Source of the DNA: an uncultured Clostridia bacterium
GTDB taxonomy: Bacteria; Bacillota; Clostridia; Christensenellales; Aristaeellaceae
Assembly: GCA_946542235.1 (NCBI GenBank)
Contig: CAMNKK010000001.1
Location: 1-64,000 of the forward strand
Direction of reading: 5' to 3'
DNA length: 64,000 nt
Position 1 is the stretch's first letter. Each line of letters begins with the position of its first letter. Below the pieces are notes generated by a model that was not told the origin of the DNA, did not search any database, and worked only from the letters and a program-made list of their open reading frames with translations. Positions 1-9,575 of the stretch are shown here, in pieces. The position numbers and the translations under genes are program-made.

Positions 1-59
1 ACAATTTCCAAATTTTTTCTGCACGTCCGTATTATCCTTATTTTCTTCCAAATAAAAAA

Positions 60-82
60 CCCGACGCAGTAAATGCGTCGGG
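60..82 (-). terminator. Rho-independent terminator of ferredoxin gene
   Basis: CCCGACGCA-gtaaa-TGCGTCGGG hairpin followed by a T-run on the minus strand, just downstream of the ferredoxin stop. Confidence 0.85.
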
Positions 83-95
83 AAACCTCTCATGC

Positions 96-266
96 TCAGG
101 CTTTGGCAGGAGCACCGACCGGGCAGGTATCAGCACAGGCACCGCACTCAATGCAGGTATCCGCATCGATTTCGTACTTGCCGTCACCTTCAGAGATCGC
201 GCTCACCGGGCATTCCGCAGCGCAGGCACCGCAAGCGATGCATTCGTCAGAAATCTTATAGGCCAT
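96..266 (-). CDS. 2x[4Fe-4S] ferredoxin
   Basis: MAYKISDECIACGACAAECPVSAI...CIECGACADTCPVGA; two CxxCxxCxxxCP motifs; start shifted to internal Met. Confidence 0.93.
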   Translation of the reverse strand: MAYKISDECIACGACAAECPVSAISEGDGKYEIDADTCIECGACADTCPVGAPAKA

Positions 267-311
267 AAACAATACCTCCATTCAAATTAATCCATATCTG
301 GACTCATCTGT

Positions 312-339
312 ATTATACACATTTTTTGCTAAAAATCAA
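312..339 (-). promoter_or_regulatory. sigma70-type promoter of ferredoxin gene
   Basis: minus strand TTGATT (334-339), 16 bp spacer, TATAAT (312-317). Confidence 0.6.
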
Positions 340-406
340 TATTAATTTGTTCTTTTCGGTCACAAATTTTATTATTCCGAACAAATGATCATTTGTTCAA
401 ACATAG

Positions 407-1810
407 TCATTTTTCAGCCGCCTTCATCGCCTTTTCCAGTGCATCAGCCCATCCCCTGGAACCGGATCGCGATGAATCTTTACTGATCGCATTTTCGCCT
501 CTGTCGGCTCCTGTATCCTCTTTCTTTGCAGAAGGCATTCCACTTCCTTTTTTTGCCGGAGTTCTGGCTGAATCATTTGCCTTCTGTTCTCCACGGCTGT
601 TGTGCGCAGGAGAATTTCCGGCATTTCCGGGTGCGGCAGTACGATTCTCCCTGCGAACCGGACGGCCAAGCTGGTTGTTCTCTCTTTCGGGCTTGTCCTT
701 CCCTGAATTGTGATTATTTTTCCCTTTGGGTCGATTCTCTTTTCTGCGTACTCCATCTTCCGGCGCGCCGGCCTGCTGGGGCTTTTTTGTGAGGCCGGCA
801 GCAGTCTTTGCGTTTGCCCTGGACTTTCTGTCACGGGGATTACTCTCCCGGGTTACTTCAGCTCCGGAATTTTCCGCAGCGAAATCATTCGCCTCCAGAT
901 CCTGAATCATTTTTCTTTCCTCTTCGGTGATTTCCGAAGTCCCGGCGGGATCCATATCCTGCCTGGGGGGTTCCGTCTTTCCGGCCGCGCCTGCTCCATC
1001 CGGAGTGATTCTGGTGATCTGGCTCAGCGGATATTGTTTGATCTCTGTCGAATCTCCGTTGGGAATTCTGACGGAAACGGTCTCCTTGACAACATTCAGG
1101 TCGCACACAGTTCCCCGTCCGTCAGGTGTCTCCACATCCCTTCCGATCCGCGGCATTTTCCTTCGTATCTCTTCATACTGGTCCTGTTCATATTTGAGGC
1201 AGCACATCAGACGTCCGCACACCCCACTGATTTTAGTGGGATTCAGTGACAGATTCTGCTCTTTTGCCATTTTAATGGAAACAGGCTGAAAATCATTCAG
1301 AAACGCACCGCAGCATATGGGTCTCCCGCATGGGCCAAGGCCGCCGAGCATTCTGGCTTCATCACGGACTCCGATCTGTCTCAGTTCTATCCTTGTTCTG
1401 AATGTGGACGCCAGATCCTTGACCAGAGCCCTGAAGTCAACCCGCCCGTTAGCGGTAAAATAGAAAAGCATTTTCCCATTGTCGAAAGTAGTTTCCACTG
1501 AAACAAGCTTCATTTCCAGTTTATGTTCCGCAATCTTTTTCTGGCAGACAGCATAGGCTTCCCTTTCCCGGGCTCGATTATCGGTAGCCTGCTGGATATC
1601 CTGCTCGGTAGCGATGCGTATAACTTTGGGAAGGGCAGAATTAACCTGATCGTCCGCCATCTCGTTTCCGGTCAGAATCACTTCTCCCAGATCAAGTCCG
1701 CGGGATGTTTCCGCAACAACATAATCCCCGTTCTGTAGAGAGAAAGATCCTGCATCATAATACAGCATCTTTCCATCCTGTTGAAATCGAATTCCAACAA
1801 TATTTATCAT
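407..1810 (-). CDS. ricT: PSP1-domain protein, RicT/YaaT family, with long charged C-terminal tail
   Basis: GPCGRPICCGAFL and CGRLMCCLKYEQ motifs; gene order with holB and darA as in Bacillus yaaQ-holB-yaaT. Confidence 0.88.
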   Translation of the reverse strand: MINIVGIRFQQDGKMLYYDAGSFSLQNGDYVVAETSRGLDLGEVILTGNEMADDQVNSALPKVIRIATEQDIQQATDNRAREREAYAVCQKKIAEHKLEMKLVSVETTFDNGKMLFYFTANGRVDFRALVKDLASTFRTRIELRQIGVRDEARMLGGLGPCGRPICCGAFLNDFQPVSIKMAKEQNLSLNPTKISGVCGRLMCCLKYEQDQYEEIRRKMPRIGRDVETPDGRGTVCDLNVVKETVSVRIPNGDSTEIKQYPLSQITRITPDGAGAAGKTEPPRQDMDPAGTSEITEEERKMIQDLEANDFAAENSGAEVTRESNPRDRKSRANAKTAAGLTKKPQQAGAPEDGVRRKENRPKGKNNHNSGKDKPERENNQLGRPVRRENRTAAPGNAGNSPAHNSRGEQKANDSARTPAKKGSGMPSAKKEDTGADRGENAISKDSSRSGSRGWADALEKAMKAAEK

Positions 1811-2820
1811 ATGTGAACAGCCTCCATCAGTGATAAAATCAATTGCTCGAGAACAGCTTGGAAATTGACGGAAAAACGGACACGTTTTCTGGCCAGTGCA
1901 ATTGCTTCAAAGAGCTGAACGTAATCCTTCGGCCTGGCTTTCTCCGTAAATTCTATCCATTCAGACGGCATCCACCGCATGGATTCCCGCGATGAGTCAG
2001 CAGTCACTGCGCCATGCATCATCCGGTGCACAGCATTTTCGAGAATGGAAAACAGGACATCGGCTTCATCTTTTCTGTCTTTCCATTCTGAGGATGTTTT
2101 CAGGATATCGCTTCGATGATCGCAGAAAAGGAACTCCCTGAGCACTTTTTCCCGAAGCTTCCAATATTCCTCGTCCGAAGATACAGTCAGGGCTTTTCCG
2201 AAGGATCCTCCAGCTTCCATGACAGATTCCTGTGCGCGAATCTCATCGACGTTGTTTTCAGCGAGCACCCTCAGAATCTCCCGGTCTCCCCATGGTTGGA
2301 TTTTCAGCGGCCGGCACCTGCTGATAAGCGTAGGAAGCAGCCTGTCCGGATTGACGCTGGTCATCAGAAAAAAAGTACCTGCAGGCGGTTCTTCCAGAGT
2401 TTTCAGCATTTTATTCTGAGCTGCCTCATTCAGGTCCTCAGAATGATAGATCATAACAATATGCCGGTTTCCCTGAAAGCCCTGCAAGCTGATTCTCTTC
2501 TGCATTTCCAGCACATCCGAGACAGGAATGGCATTCTTTGTCTCCGTCGGCACCAGAGGCTTTCCCTTTCTCATGACGATCAGATCCGGATGAGAGAGGC
2601 CTTCCATCTGCGTACAGGATCTGCATTTTCCGCATGGTTTCTGTTCCGAATGGATGTCTTCGCAGAGAAGAAAGGCGGCTATTGCCTGAGCAAGTGACCA
2701 TTTTCCGGTTCCTCTTTCTCCGGATATCAGTATCGCATGATTCATTCTCCCCTCCCGCATCTGCTGAATCAGAGAGGAGATGGCTTCACCCTGCGGCAAA
2801 AACCGATCAATGGAAATCAT
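1807..2820 (-). CDS. holB: DNA polymerase III subunit delta'
   Basis: AAA+ clamp-loader features: ILISGERGTGKWSLAQAIA, zinc-binding CGKCRSC, KMLKTLEEPPAGTFFLMTS. Confidence 0.9.
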   Translation of the reverse strand: MISIDRFLPQGEAISSLIQQMREGRMNHAILISGERGTGKWSLAQAIAAFLLCEDIHSEQKPCGKCRSCTQMEGLSHPDLIVMRKGKPLVPTETKNAIPVSDVLEMQKRISLQGFQGNRHIVMIYHSEDLNEAAQNKMLKTLEEPPAGTFFLMTSVNPDRLLPTLISRCRPLKIQPWGDREILRVLAENNVDEIRAQESVMEAGGSFGKALTVSSDEEYWKLREKVLREFLFCDHRSDILKTSSEWKDRKDEADVLFSILENAVHRMMHGAVTADSSRESMRWMPSEWIEFTEKARPKDYVQLFEAIALARKRVRFSVNFQAVLEQLILSLMEAVHI

Positions 2821-2823
2821 TGA

Positions 2824-3217
<394 letters not shown>

Positions 3218-3289
3218 GCTTGACTGCCTTTGGATCAGCGATTCATGCTTTACATACACCTGAAAATAGAATAAACTTTATCCGGTTGC

Positions 3290-4459
3290 ATGTATGATTC
3301 GGTTGAAAGGAAGAGGAAACGAATGCAGAGAAATCAGATTTTCTCTCTGGTCGCTGTCTCCGCATTTGGGCTGGAAGGGCCCATTGCCGCAGAACTGAAG
3401 CGCCTCGGAATGCATGATGTGAAAGCAGAAAACGGGCTTGTCCGCTTTCATGGTACAATTCTGGACGCTTATCGCTGTAACCTTTCCCTTCGGTTTTCCG
3501 ACAGGGTTTATTTACTGCTGCAGGAGAAAACCTGCCTTTCTTTTGAAGATCTGTTTCAGCTGATTCTTGCTGTTCCCTGGGAGGAGTATACTTCCGGAAT
3601 GGAAGCTTTCCATATTTCAGCCCAGTGTGCAAGAAGTAAGCTGATGAGTCCGAGAGACTGCCAGTCCATTACGAAAAAGGCTCTTCTCGAAAGGCTGAAA
3701 AGATTTTCCGGAAGATCTGTATTTCCGGAAACAGGTCCTGAATTTCCAGTCCATATCAACATCCATTCCGATCGTGTAAGAGTGCTGCTGGATACTTCCG
3801 GGACTTCCCTGTCACGTCGTGGATACAGGACCTGGAACGGAGAAGCGCCTCTTAGGGAAACACTTGCGGCCGCACTGGTTGAATTCAGCCCCTGGAGGCC
3901 CGGTATGCCCCTGTATGATCCCTGCTGCGGTACGGGAACCATTCTGATTGAGGCGGCGCTTCGTCAGGGGCATATCGCTCCCGGTTTGCGGCGCAATTTT
4001 TCCATGGAGCGCTTTGCATTTTTTCCATTCAAAGAGGCTGCAATACTGAAGTCCGATACGGAGAAGGAGTGCGTTCCGGAACGCATTTCTGAAATCAACG
4101 GCTCGGATATTGACACAGGGGCGATTGATCTGGCATGCAGGCACCTTTCCCAGGCAGGTCTGGCGGACAAAATCAATTTCCGGTGTCTTCCCTTGCAGGA
4201 ACTGCATCTCGAAGCAGAACGCGGTGTGTTTTTGTGTAATCCACCTTATGGGGAAAGGCTCGGAGACAATCTGTCCTGCAGAAAGCTATATCATGACCTC
4301 CATCTCCTGCAATGCCGTCATCCCACCTGGTCCCTGTGCGCTATCTCCTCAGATCCCGGATTTGAAAAAGCATATGGCAGACGAGCGGACCGAAAGCGCA
4401 GGCTGTATAACGGCCGTCTGGAGTGCCAGTTCTATACCTATTTTCCGTTGAAGAAGTAA
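3290..4459 (+). CDS. THUMP-domain class I SAM-dependent rRNA methyltransferase (RlmL-N/YpsC type)
   Basis: FGLEGPIAAELKRLG N-terminus, YDPCCGTGTILIEAALR, FLCNPPYGERLGD motif. Confidence 0.9.
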   Translation: MYDSVERKRKRMQRNQIFSLVAVSAFGLEGPIAAELKRLGMHDVKAENGLVRFHGTILDAYRCNLSLRFSDRVYLLLQEKTCLSFEDLFQLILAVPWEEYTSGMEAFHISAQCARSKLMSPRDCQSITKKALLERLKRFSGRSVFPETGPEFPVHINIHSDRVRVLLDTSGTSLSRRGYRTWNGEAPLRETLAAALVEFSPWRPGMPLYDPCCGTGTILIEAALRQGHIAPGLRRNFSMERFAFFPFKEAAILKSDTEKECVPERISEINGSDIDTGAIDLACRHLSQAGLADKINFRCLPLQELHLEAERGVFLCNPPYGERLGDNLSCRKLYHDLHLLQCRHPTWSLCAISSDPGFEKAYGRRADRKRRLYNGRLECQFYTYFPLKK

Positions 4460-4485
4460 GAATTGCGTAATGCAGCAGACTTTCG

Positions 4486-6912
4486 TCAATAGTTTACCCT
4501 CATTCTGTCCGTAAGCAGGAATGGCGTATCCTTCTGTACCTGCTGCAGAACCCTGAGCGCATCCGTATCCAGTGCAATCATCGGCTGATAATCGTTGACC
4601 CTGCTGCCAGAGGAAGAACTGGTCAGAACGGGGATCAGATTCAACTCCATCTGATGATCCTCCCGTTCAGGATAGATCTTCACCTGCAGAAGCATCGCGT
4701 CATAGGTCGTTAGGCGAAGCGTCCCGCCAAAAACAAGGTTTCCCAGGCTGTAGACAACGGGCATTCCATCAATCCAGTCCACACCCTGAACCACATGGGG
4801 ATGATGTCCCACAACCAGGTCTGCCCCAGCCCGATAGCAGGCTCTCGCCATCGCTTCCTGCAGTACATTGTGGTTCTCTTCATATTCTGTTCCCCAATGG
4901 CACTGGTAAATGATATATTCTGCTCCTTTCTCCTTCAGCTCCCGGATATCCGTACCTATAATGTCCGGATTCAGACAGTAATTGGTTTCGCGGCAGCCGC
5001 CAAATCCGAACAGGTGTCCCCCGATCTCCAGAATTATATTATATCCATTTCCGCAGTAAGGAATTCTGTCCTCCAGCGTCTGCAGGGTGGACCGATACCC
5101 TTCTTCACCATAATCAACCGTATGATTATTGGCTATATTTACCAGATCAATATGGCCTTCTTCCAGTGCCTGAACATATTCTGTCAGTCCCCGGAACCTC
5201 CAGGCTTTGGTAATGTCCTCGTTTCGGCCATCATCCTTCAGTACGCACTCCAGATTTACCACGGTCAGATCATCTTTCGAAAACAGGGATTGCAGGGCCG
5301 CAAAAGGCCAGCCCATTCCCTTTTTCCGGAGATAGGCCGGCAGTCCGTCCTCCAGCCCGTAATAAGCTTCCCGACCTCCCAGCACAACGTCGCCGCCGAA
5401 GGTGATCGTGATATGCTCTTCATCCTCTTCGCCGGTTTCAACAAGCCATGCTTTTTCCAGTCCTTCCAGAAGATTCGGCGTATTGCCCGTTATTATTCTC
5501 TGCAGACTGGTTCGTTCCTCCGGATCATCCAGGACAATAATCCTGGTATGATACGGCAGATGAGTCCAGAACCAATAAGCATTGATTCCCTGCCCGCTGG
5601 GCTTTTCCTGAACCCTGATGCAGGCGTGGGAGGCTTTCGTGCCCAGATATACCTCTCCGGGAATCATATCCTTTTTCCCGGATTCGTTCCAGGCATATGG
5701 AATCTGATGAAGGAGGTTTCCCCCGTCATACCTGATTACAAAGTCATATTTAAGGCCATTGGTAGAGTAATCACTCATATGGTAGTCTGTCAGAAAACTG
5801 CCTGCGGCAGTCTCCTGATACAGCTCGCCCTTGGCCATCCGTCCTGTGGAGACAAGCAGGGTATCAATCTTTTTCCCCTGATGATATACCGTCAGCGTCT
5901 GATATTTTTTGTCTACCAGGAGACCGTATTCAGTCTGCGGACGAACCACCATCAGCACCCTGCGGGGTACCCATCCTTCCACCGGAGAGCCGTCTTCGTG
6001 GTTCCATGCGCTGATTCTGACCCATTTGTCCCGTATTTCCAGCACCGATACAGCCTGGCTCTGTCCATGAAGCGTACCCAGCACCCGGCTTTCCTGATCC
6101 GGTTCCTCAAACACCTTCTGGTGAGACGTGTTATTAATATTGATCACGGTCGCGGGAGCAATCATTTTCTCCCAGATTTCCTGATCGCTGTCCTCCCGGG
6201 ACGGCATGATATCCCCCGTTACTTCCAGTGAGAGCACCGGTCGCTTTCCTTCCCTGACCTCCAGCATGAATTCCCTGGCGTAGGAAGGATGTCTCTGCCC
6301 GTATACGGATACACGATATTTGCCCTCGGGCAGTTTTTTTCGTCCCGTCAGCGCATAATAGGAAATATGATTGACTCTGGCACCTTTTGACTGATGGCTC
6401 GACTTCAGAATCAATTCATCGCTTTCCGCGTCATAGAATTCCGAGACCAGCTGATCCGTGTACAGAATTTTGAACTCAAGAAACCAATCTCCCGCATCTG
6501 AAAGATAAACCGTGGGGTCGCTGGGCAGCGCAAACAGGATCGCCTGCTGCGCCGGTCCAACCTGAATCATCGCGCTGCAGGTCAGCGTAATTCCGGACAC
6601 TCCTGAAAATGTTCCGTCAATTACAAAGGATTTTTTGGCCATCCGTTCTTCATTCCATCCAAGTCCGTCCCAGATAATCTGGGTTTTCCCGGAAGAAACT
6701 TCCTTTTCGATGACGCGATAAACTGTATGCTCGTCATGAATCTTCAACAAGACTGTTCCGTCTTCAGGCGCAAGCACAACAATAGGATTGTCCTGGTACC
6801 CGGAGATTTCACCGGGAACGCTGATCTGAAAAGAGCCCTCGCCAAAGCCTTTCCCACAGAGAAAGATGAAAAAGAAGATCAGCAAAGCTGTGATCATTTT
6901 TCGCTGGTTCAT
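4486..6912 (-). CDS. secreted multidomain protein: SH3-like region, L,D-transpeptidase (YkuD) and CapA/PgsA-type metallophosphatase domain
   Basis: N-terminal signal/TM; GWVPRRVLMV SH3-like end; DYHMSDYSTNG...SHACIRV (YkuD S-H-G-C-like site); ITFGGDVVLGG...NIANNHTVDYGEEG...VVGHHPHVVQG...YSLGNLVFGG (CapA motifs). Confidence 0.85.
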   Translation of the reverse strand: MNQRKMITALLIFFFIFLCGKGFGEGSFQISVPGEISGYQDNPIVVLAPEDGTVLLKIHDEHTVYRVIEKEVSSGKTQIIWDGLGWNEERMAKKSFVIDGTFSGVSGITLTCSAMIQVGPAQQAILFALPSDPTVYLSDAGDWFLEFKILYTDQLVSEFYDAESDELILKSSHQSKGARVNHISYYALTGRKKLPEGKYRVSVYGQRHPSYAREFMLEVREGKRPVLSLEVTGDIMPSREDSDQEIWEKMIAPATVININNTSHQKVFEEPDQESRVLGTLHGQSQAVSVLEIRDKWVRISAWNHEDGSPVEGWVPRRVLMVVRPQTEYGLLVDKKYQTLTVYHQGKKIDTLLVSTGRMAKGELYQETAAGSFLTDYHMSDYSTNGLKYDFVIRYDGGNLLHQIPYAWNESGKKDMIPGEVYLGTKASHACIRVQEKPSGQGINAYWFWTHLPYHTRIIVLDDPEERTSLQRIITGNTPNLLEGLEKAWLVETGEEDEEHITITFGGDVVLGGREAYYGLEDGLPAYLRKKGMGWPFAALQSLFSKDDLTVVNLECVLKDDGRNEDITKAWRFRGLTEYVQALEEGHIDLVNIANNHTVDYGEEGYRSTLQTLEDRIPYCGNGYNIILEIGGHLFGFGGCRETNYCLNPDIIGTDIRELKEKGAEYIIYQCHWGTEYEENHNVLQEAMARACYRAGADLVVGHHPHVVQGVDWIDGMPVVYSLGNLVFGGTLRLTTYDAMLLQVKIYPEREDHQMELNLIPVLTSSSSGSRVNDYQPMIALDTDALRVLQQVQKDTPFLLTDRMRVNY

Positions 6913-7034
6913 GCGCTTCCCTTTCAATAAGTGTATTCCCGTTCATGTTGAAAAACAAGTTTACAGCATGATACATGCTGAACCCGGAAAAGCAGTTGAA
7001 AATGAAATGAGGATGCATAAGCTGCATCCTCCGC

Positions 7035-7121
7035 GGAGAGTTAGGGATTCGAACCCTAGGTGAGGTATCACCCCACACACGATTTCCAGTCGTGCGCCTT
7101 AGACCACTCAGCCAACTCTCC
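7035..7121 (-). tRNA. tRNA-Ser (anticodon GGA)
   Basis: GGAGAGTTGGCTGAGTGGTCTAAGGCGCACGACTGGAAATCGTG...GGGTTCGAATCCCTAACTCTCC; anticodon loop CTGGAAA; long variable arm. Confidence 0.95.
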
Positions 7122-7204
7122 ACCAGAGCTGAAGTGCTCACTCGAAATAGTATAGCGAAAAAGAAATATTTGTCAAGGACAAATTTTTACCGTCCTTTCC
7201 TGCT

Positions 7205-7245
7205 GAAAAAAAGGGCTTAAACAAACCTTCCTGGTTTGTTCAAGC
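7205..7245 (-). terminator. Rho-independent terminator downstream of ssrA
   Basis: GGGCTTGAACAAACC-aggaa-GGTTTGTTTAAGCCC followed by TTTTTT on the minus strand. Confidence 0.9.
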
Positions 7246-7253
7246 CCAAACAG

Positions 7254-7595
7254 TGGAGATGAGGGGAGTTGAACCCCTGTCCGAAGACCCGTCAACAGGA
7301 TTTTCTCCGAGCGCATTCCGTGATTTGTTTTCCCGTCTCACGCCGTCCGCGGAAAGGCTGCGGAGACAGTAGCTTCATCATTACGGACTCCGCCGCAAAG
7401 CTTAAACGGAGCTCGTTCCCTGCGTCAATGACGCCGGCTTGCTGAGCCGCAGGCGCTCAGGGCCGACGCGCGGCATTAAGCCGCGAAAGCGTAATTGCTA
7501 TTGTCAGTTATTGTTTTTCCCCGTTGTTGCGCGGTACAGGGGCCGCGGCTCGCTTATCCTGCCTTCGCAATCCCCGTCGAAACCGGATCATCCCC
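7254..7595 (-). ncRNA. ssrA: transfer-messenger RNA (tmRNA); tag peptide (A)DNSNYAFAA
   Basis: 5' GGGGATGATCCGGTTTCGACGGGG; 3' GGGGTTCAACTCCCCTCATCTCCA pairing with the 5' end; tag ORF GAC AAT AGC AAT TAC GCT TTC GCG GCT TAA at 7476-7505; adjacent to smpB. Confidence 0.95.
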
Positions 7596-7682
7596 ATGAT
7601 GAAGTGTGCTCAGGCTGCTTCCATCACGTCTTCTTTCTGTCTCCCGGAAGGAGCAGTTCCTCAAAAGACGGATCATACATTT

Positions 7683-8150
7683 CTACTTCTGCCTGTTCCG
7701 CATCGCCCGCTGGATTTCTCTCTCGGAATCTCTTTTAGCCATGCTGTCCCTCTTGTCATGCAGTTGTTTTCCCTTGCAAAGGCCAAGCTGAATTTTCATT
7801 CTGCCGTCCTTCAGATACACTTCCAGGGGAACCAGTGTGTAGCCTTGGCGCATAACCAACCCGTCAAGCTTCCGAATTTCTTTTTTATGCATAAGCAGCT
7901 TTTTCGCCCGGAGCGGATCCCGGTTAAAAATGTTTCCCTGTTCATAGGGGCTGATATGCATTCCTTCAATCCAGACTTCCCCTTTCCGGATCTGGGCCCA
8001 GCTTTCCTTCAGATTGACTTTTCCGAGACGGACGCTTTTTACTTCCGTTCCGAAAAGAACGATACCGCACTCGTATCTGTCTTCCACAAAATAGTCATGA
8101 AAGGCTTTTTTGTTGGTGGCAATCACTTTGATTCCCTGCTGATGCGGCAC
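7683..8150 (-). CDS. smpB: SsrA-binding protein SmpB
   Basis: [42 protein letters not shown]; next to ssrA. Confidence 0.96.
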   Translation of the reverse strand: MPHQQGIKVIATNKKAFHDYFVEDRYECGIVLFGTEVKSVRLGKVNLKESWAQIRKGEVWIEGMHISPYEQGNIFNRDPLRAKKLLMHKKEIRKLDGLVMRQGYTLVPLEVYLKDGRMKIQLGLCKGKQLHDKRDSMAKRDSEREIQRAMRNRQK

Positions 8151-8251
8151 CGGCTCCCCCTCCTTTCCTCATAAAATTATATCAGAATAATCGTCTCTTT
8201 TCAACATCACATTTGTCTGGTATACTTTCTGCAGAAAGGAGGGAGTAACTG

Positions 8252-9547
8252 TTGAATCTTCATGAAATTGCATCCCGCAGCAGAGCTGCTTCCTATGATC
8301 TCTCCGTCTCTTCCGTGGAAAAACGCAACAAGGCCCTGTCCCTGATGATTGATTATCTGGAGCGCGACAGAGAACTGATCTTTGATTCGAATAAGGTCGA
8401 TGTAGCTGAAGCAGAGTCGGAAGGACTTGCTGCACCGCTTCTTCACCGGCTTGTCTTTGCCGGAGACAAACTGAAGCAGGTTCAGGCCGGCCTTCGTTCT
8501 CTTATTTCGCTCGAAGATCCGATCGGCCATACCGTCTTCTGTCATGAAATCACAGAAGGTCTCAAGCTGTACCGTGTAACCTGTTCCATCGGGGTCATCG
8601 GCGTTATCTTTGAAAGCCGGCCGGATGCGCTTGTACAGATCACCTCGCTCGCTGTCAAAAGCGGAAATTCCGTAATTCTGAAGGGAGGCCGGGAAGCGCT
8701 TCGAACGAATCAGGCTCTGATCCATTCCATCCGCTCCGCCCTGGATGACGCCGGCTTTTCTCCGGACGCTGCCCAGCTGCTGGAAACCAGAGAGGATGTT
8801 TCCGCCATGCTGAAAGAGGATGCTCTGATTGACCTGGTGATTCCGCGCGGGAGCAATGCTTTTGTCCGCTATATTATGGATAACAGCAGGATCCCTGTTC
8901 TCGGGCACGCGGATGGAATCTGCCATGTCTATGTGGATCAGGATGCAGATCTGAATCTGGCATTCAAGGTTGCTCTTGACAGTAAAATCCAGAATCTGTC
9001 TGTCTGCAATGCGGAAGAAACCCTTCTTGTTCACCGGAATATCGCGGAACGCTTCCTTCCGGAATTTGCCGGGATGCTCACGGAGAACCATGTGGAAATT
9101 CGGGGAGATGAAATGACCGGTTCCCTGATCCAGTGCAAGCCGGCCTCGGAGGAAGACTGGAAGACCGAATATCTGGATGCGATCCTGTCTATCCGGGTGG
9201 TATCTTCCCTTGAGCAGGCTATCGAGCATATCAATCATTACGGATCTCATCATACCGACTGCATCATTACTGAAAATGACGAAGCTGCAAAGACTTTCCT
9301 GGACAGAGTAGACAGTGCAGGCGTGTACAGAAATGTCTCTACCCGTTTTGCAGATGGATTTGTGTATGGTTTCGGGGCAGAGGTCGGAATATCCACCGGA
9401 AAAATTCACTCCCGCGGTCCGATGGGTCTGGAAGGGCTTACGACATATAAATACAAACTTCTTGGAAATGGTCAGACCATGGCGGAAATGAAATCCGGAG
9501 CGCGGCGCTATACCCATCGTATTCTTCAGGAAGATTGTCCGCTGTAA
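8252..9547 (+). CDS. proA: glutamate-5-semialdehyde dehydrogenase
   Basis: IGVIGVIFESRPDALVQITSLAVKSGNSVILKGG; TTG start with AAAGGAGGG RBS. Confidence 0.95.
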   Translation: MNLHEIASRSRAASYDLSVSSVEKRNKALSLMIDYLERDRELIFDSNKVDVAEAESEGLAAPLLHRLVFAGDKLKQVQAGLRSLISLEDPIGHTVFCHEITEGLKLYRVTCSIGVIGVIFESRPDALVQITSLAVKSGNSVILKGGREALRTNQALIHSIRSALDDAGFSPDAAQLLETREDVSAMLKEDALIDLVIPRGSNAFVRYIMDNSRIPVLGHADGICHVYVDQDADLNLAFKVALDSKIQNLSVCNAEETLLVHRNIAERFLPEFAGMLTENHVEIRGDEMTGSLIQCKPASEEDWKTEYLDAILSIRVVSSLEQAIEHINHYGSHHTDCIITENDEAAKTFLDRVDSAGVYRNVSTRFADGFVYGFGAEVGISTGKIHSRGPMGLEGLTTYKYKLLGNGQTMAEMKSGARRYTHRILQEDCPL

Positions 9548-9575
9548 AAGGCAGAAAGGATGTACGGTCAATAGA

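Noticed and set aside
4795-6231. 478-aa plus-strand ORF opposite the CapA/L,D-transpeptidase gene
   Set aside because: The minus-strand frame carries clear catalytic motifs from two families; the plus frame has none.
7439-8174. ORFs of 99 and 216 aa on the plus strand over ssrA/smpB
   Set aside because: Overlap the tmRNA and smpB; no independent support.
8207-9571. 454-aa minus-strand ORF opposite proA
   Set aside because: Antisense shadow of proA; no domain signature.
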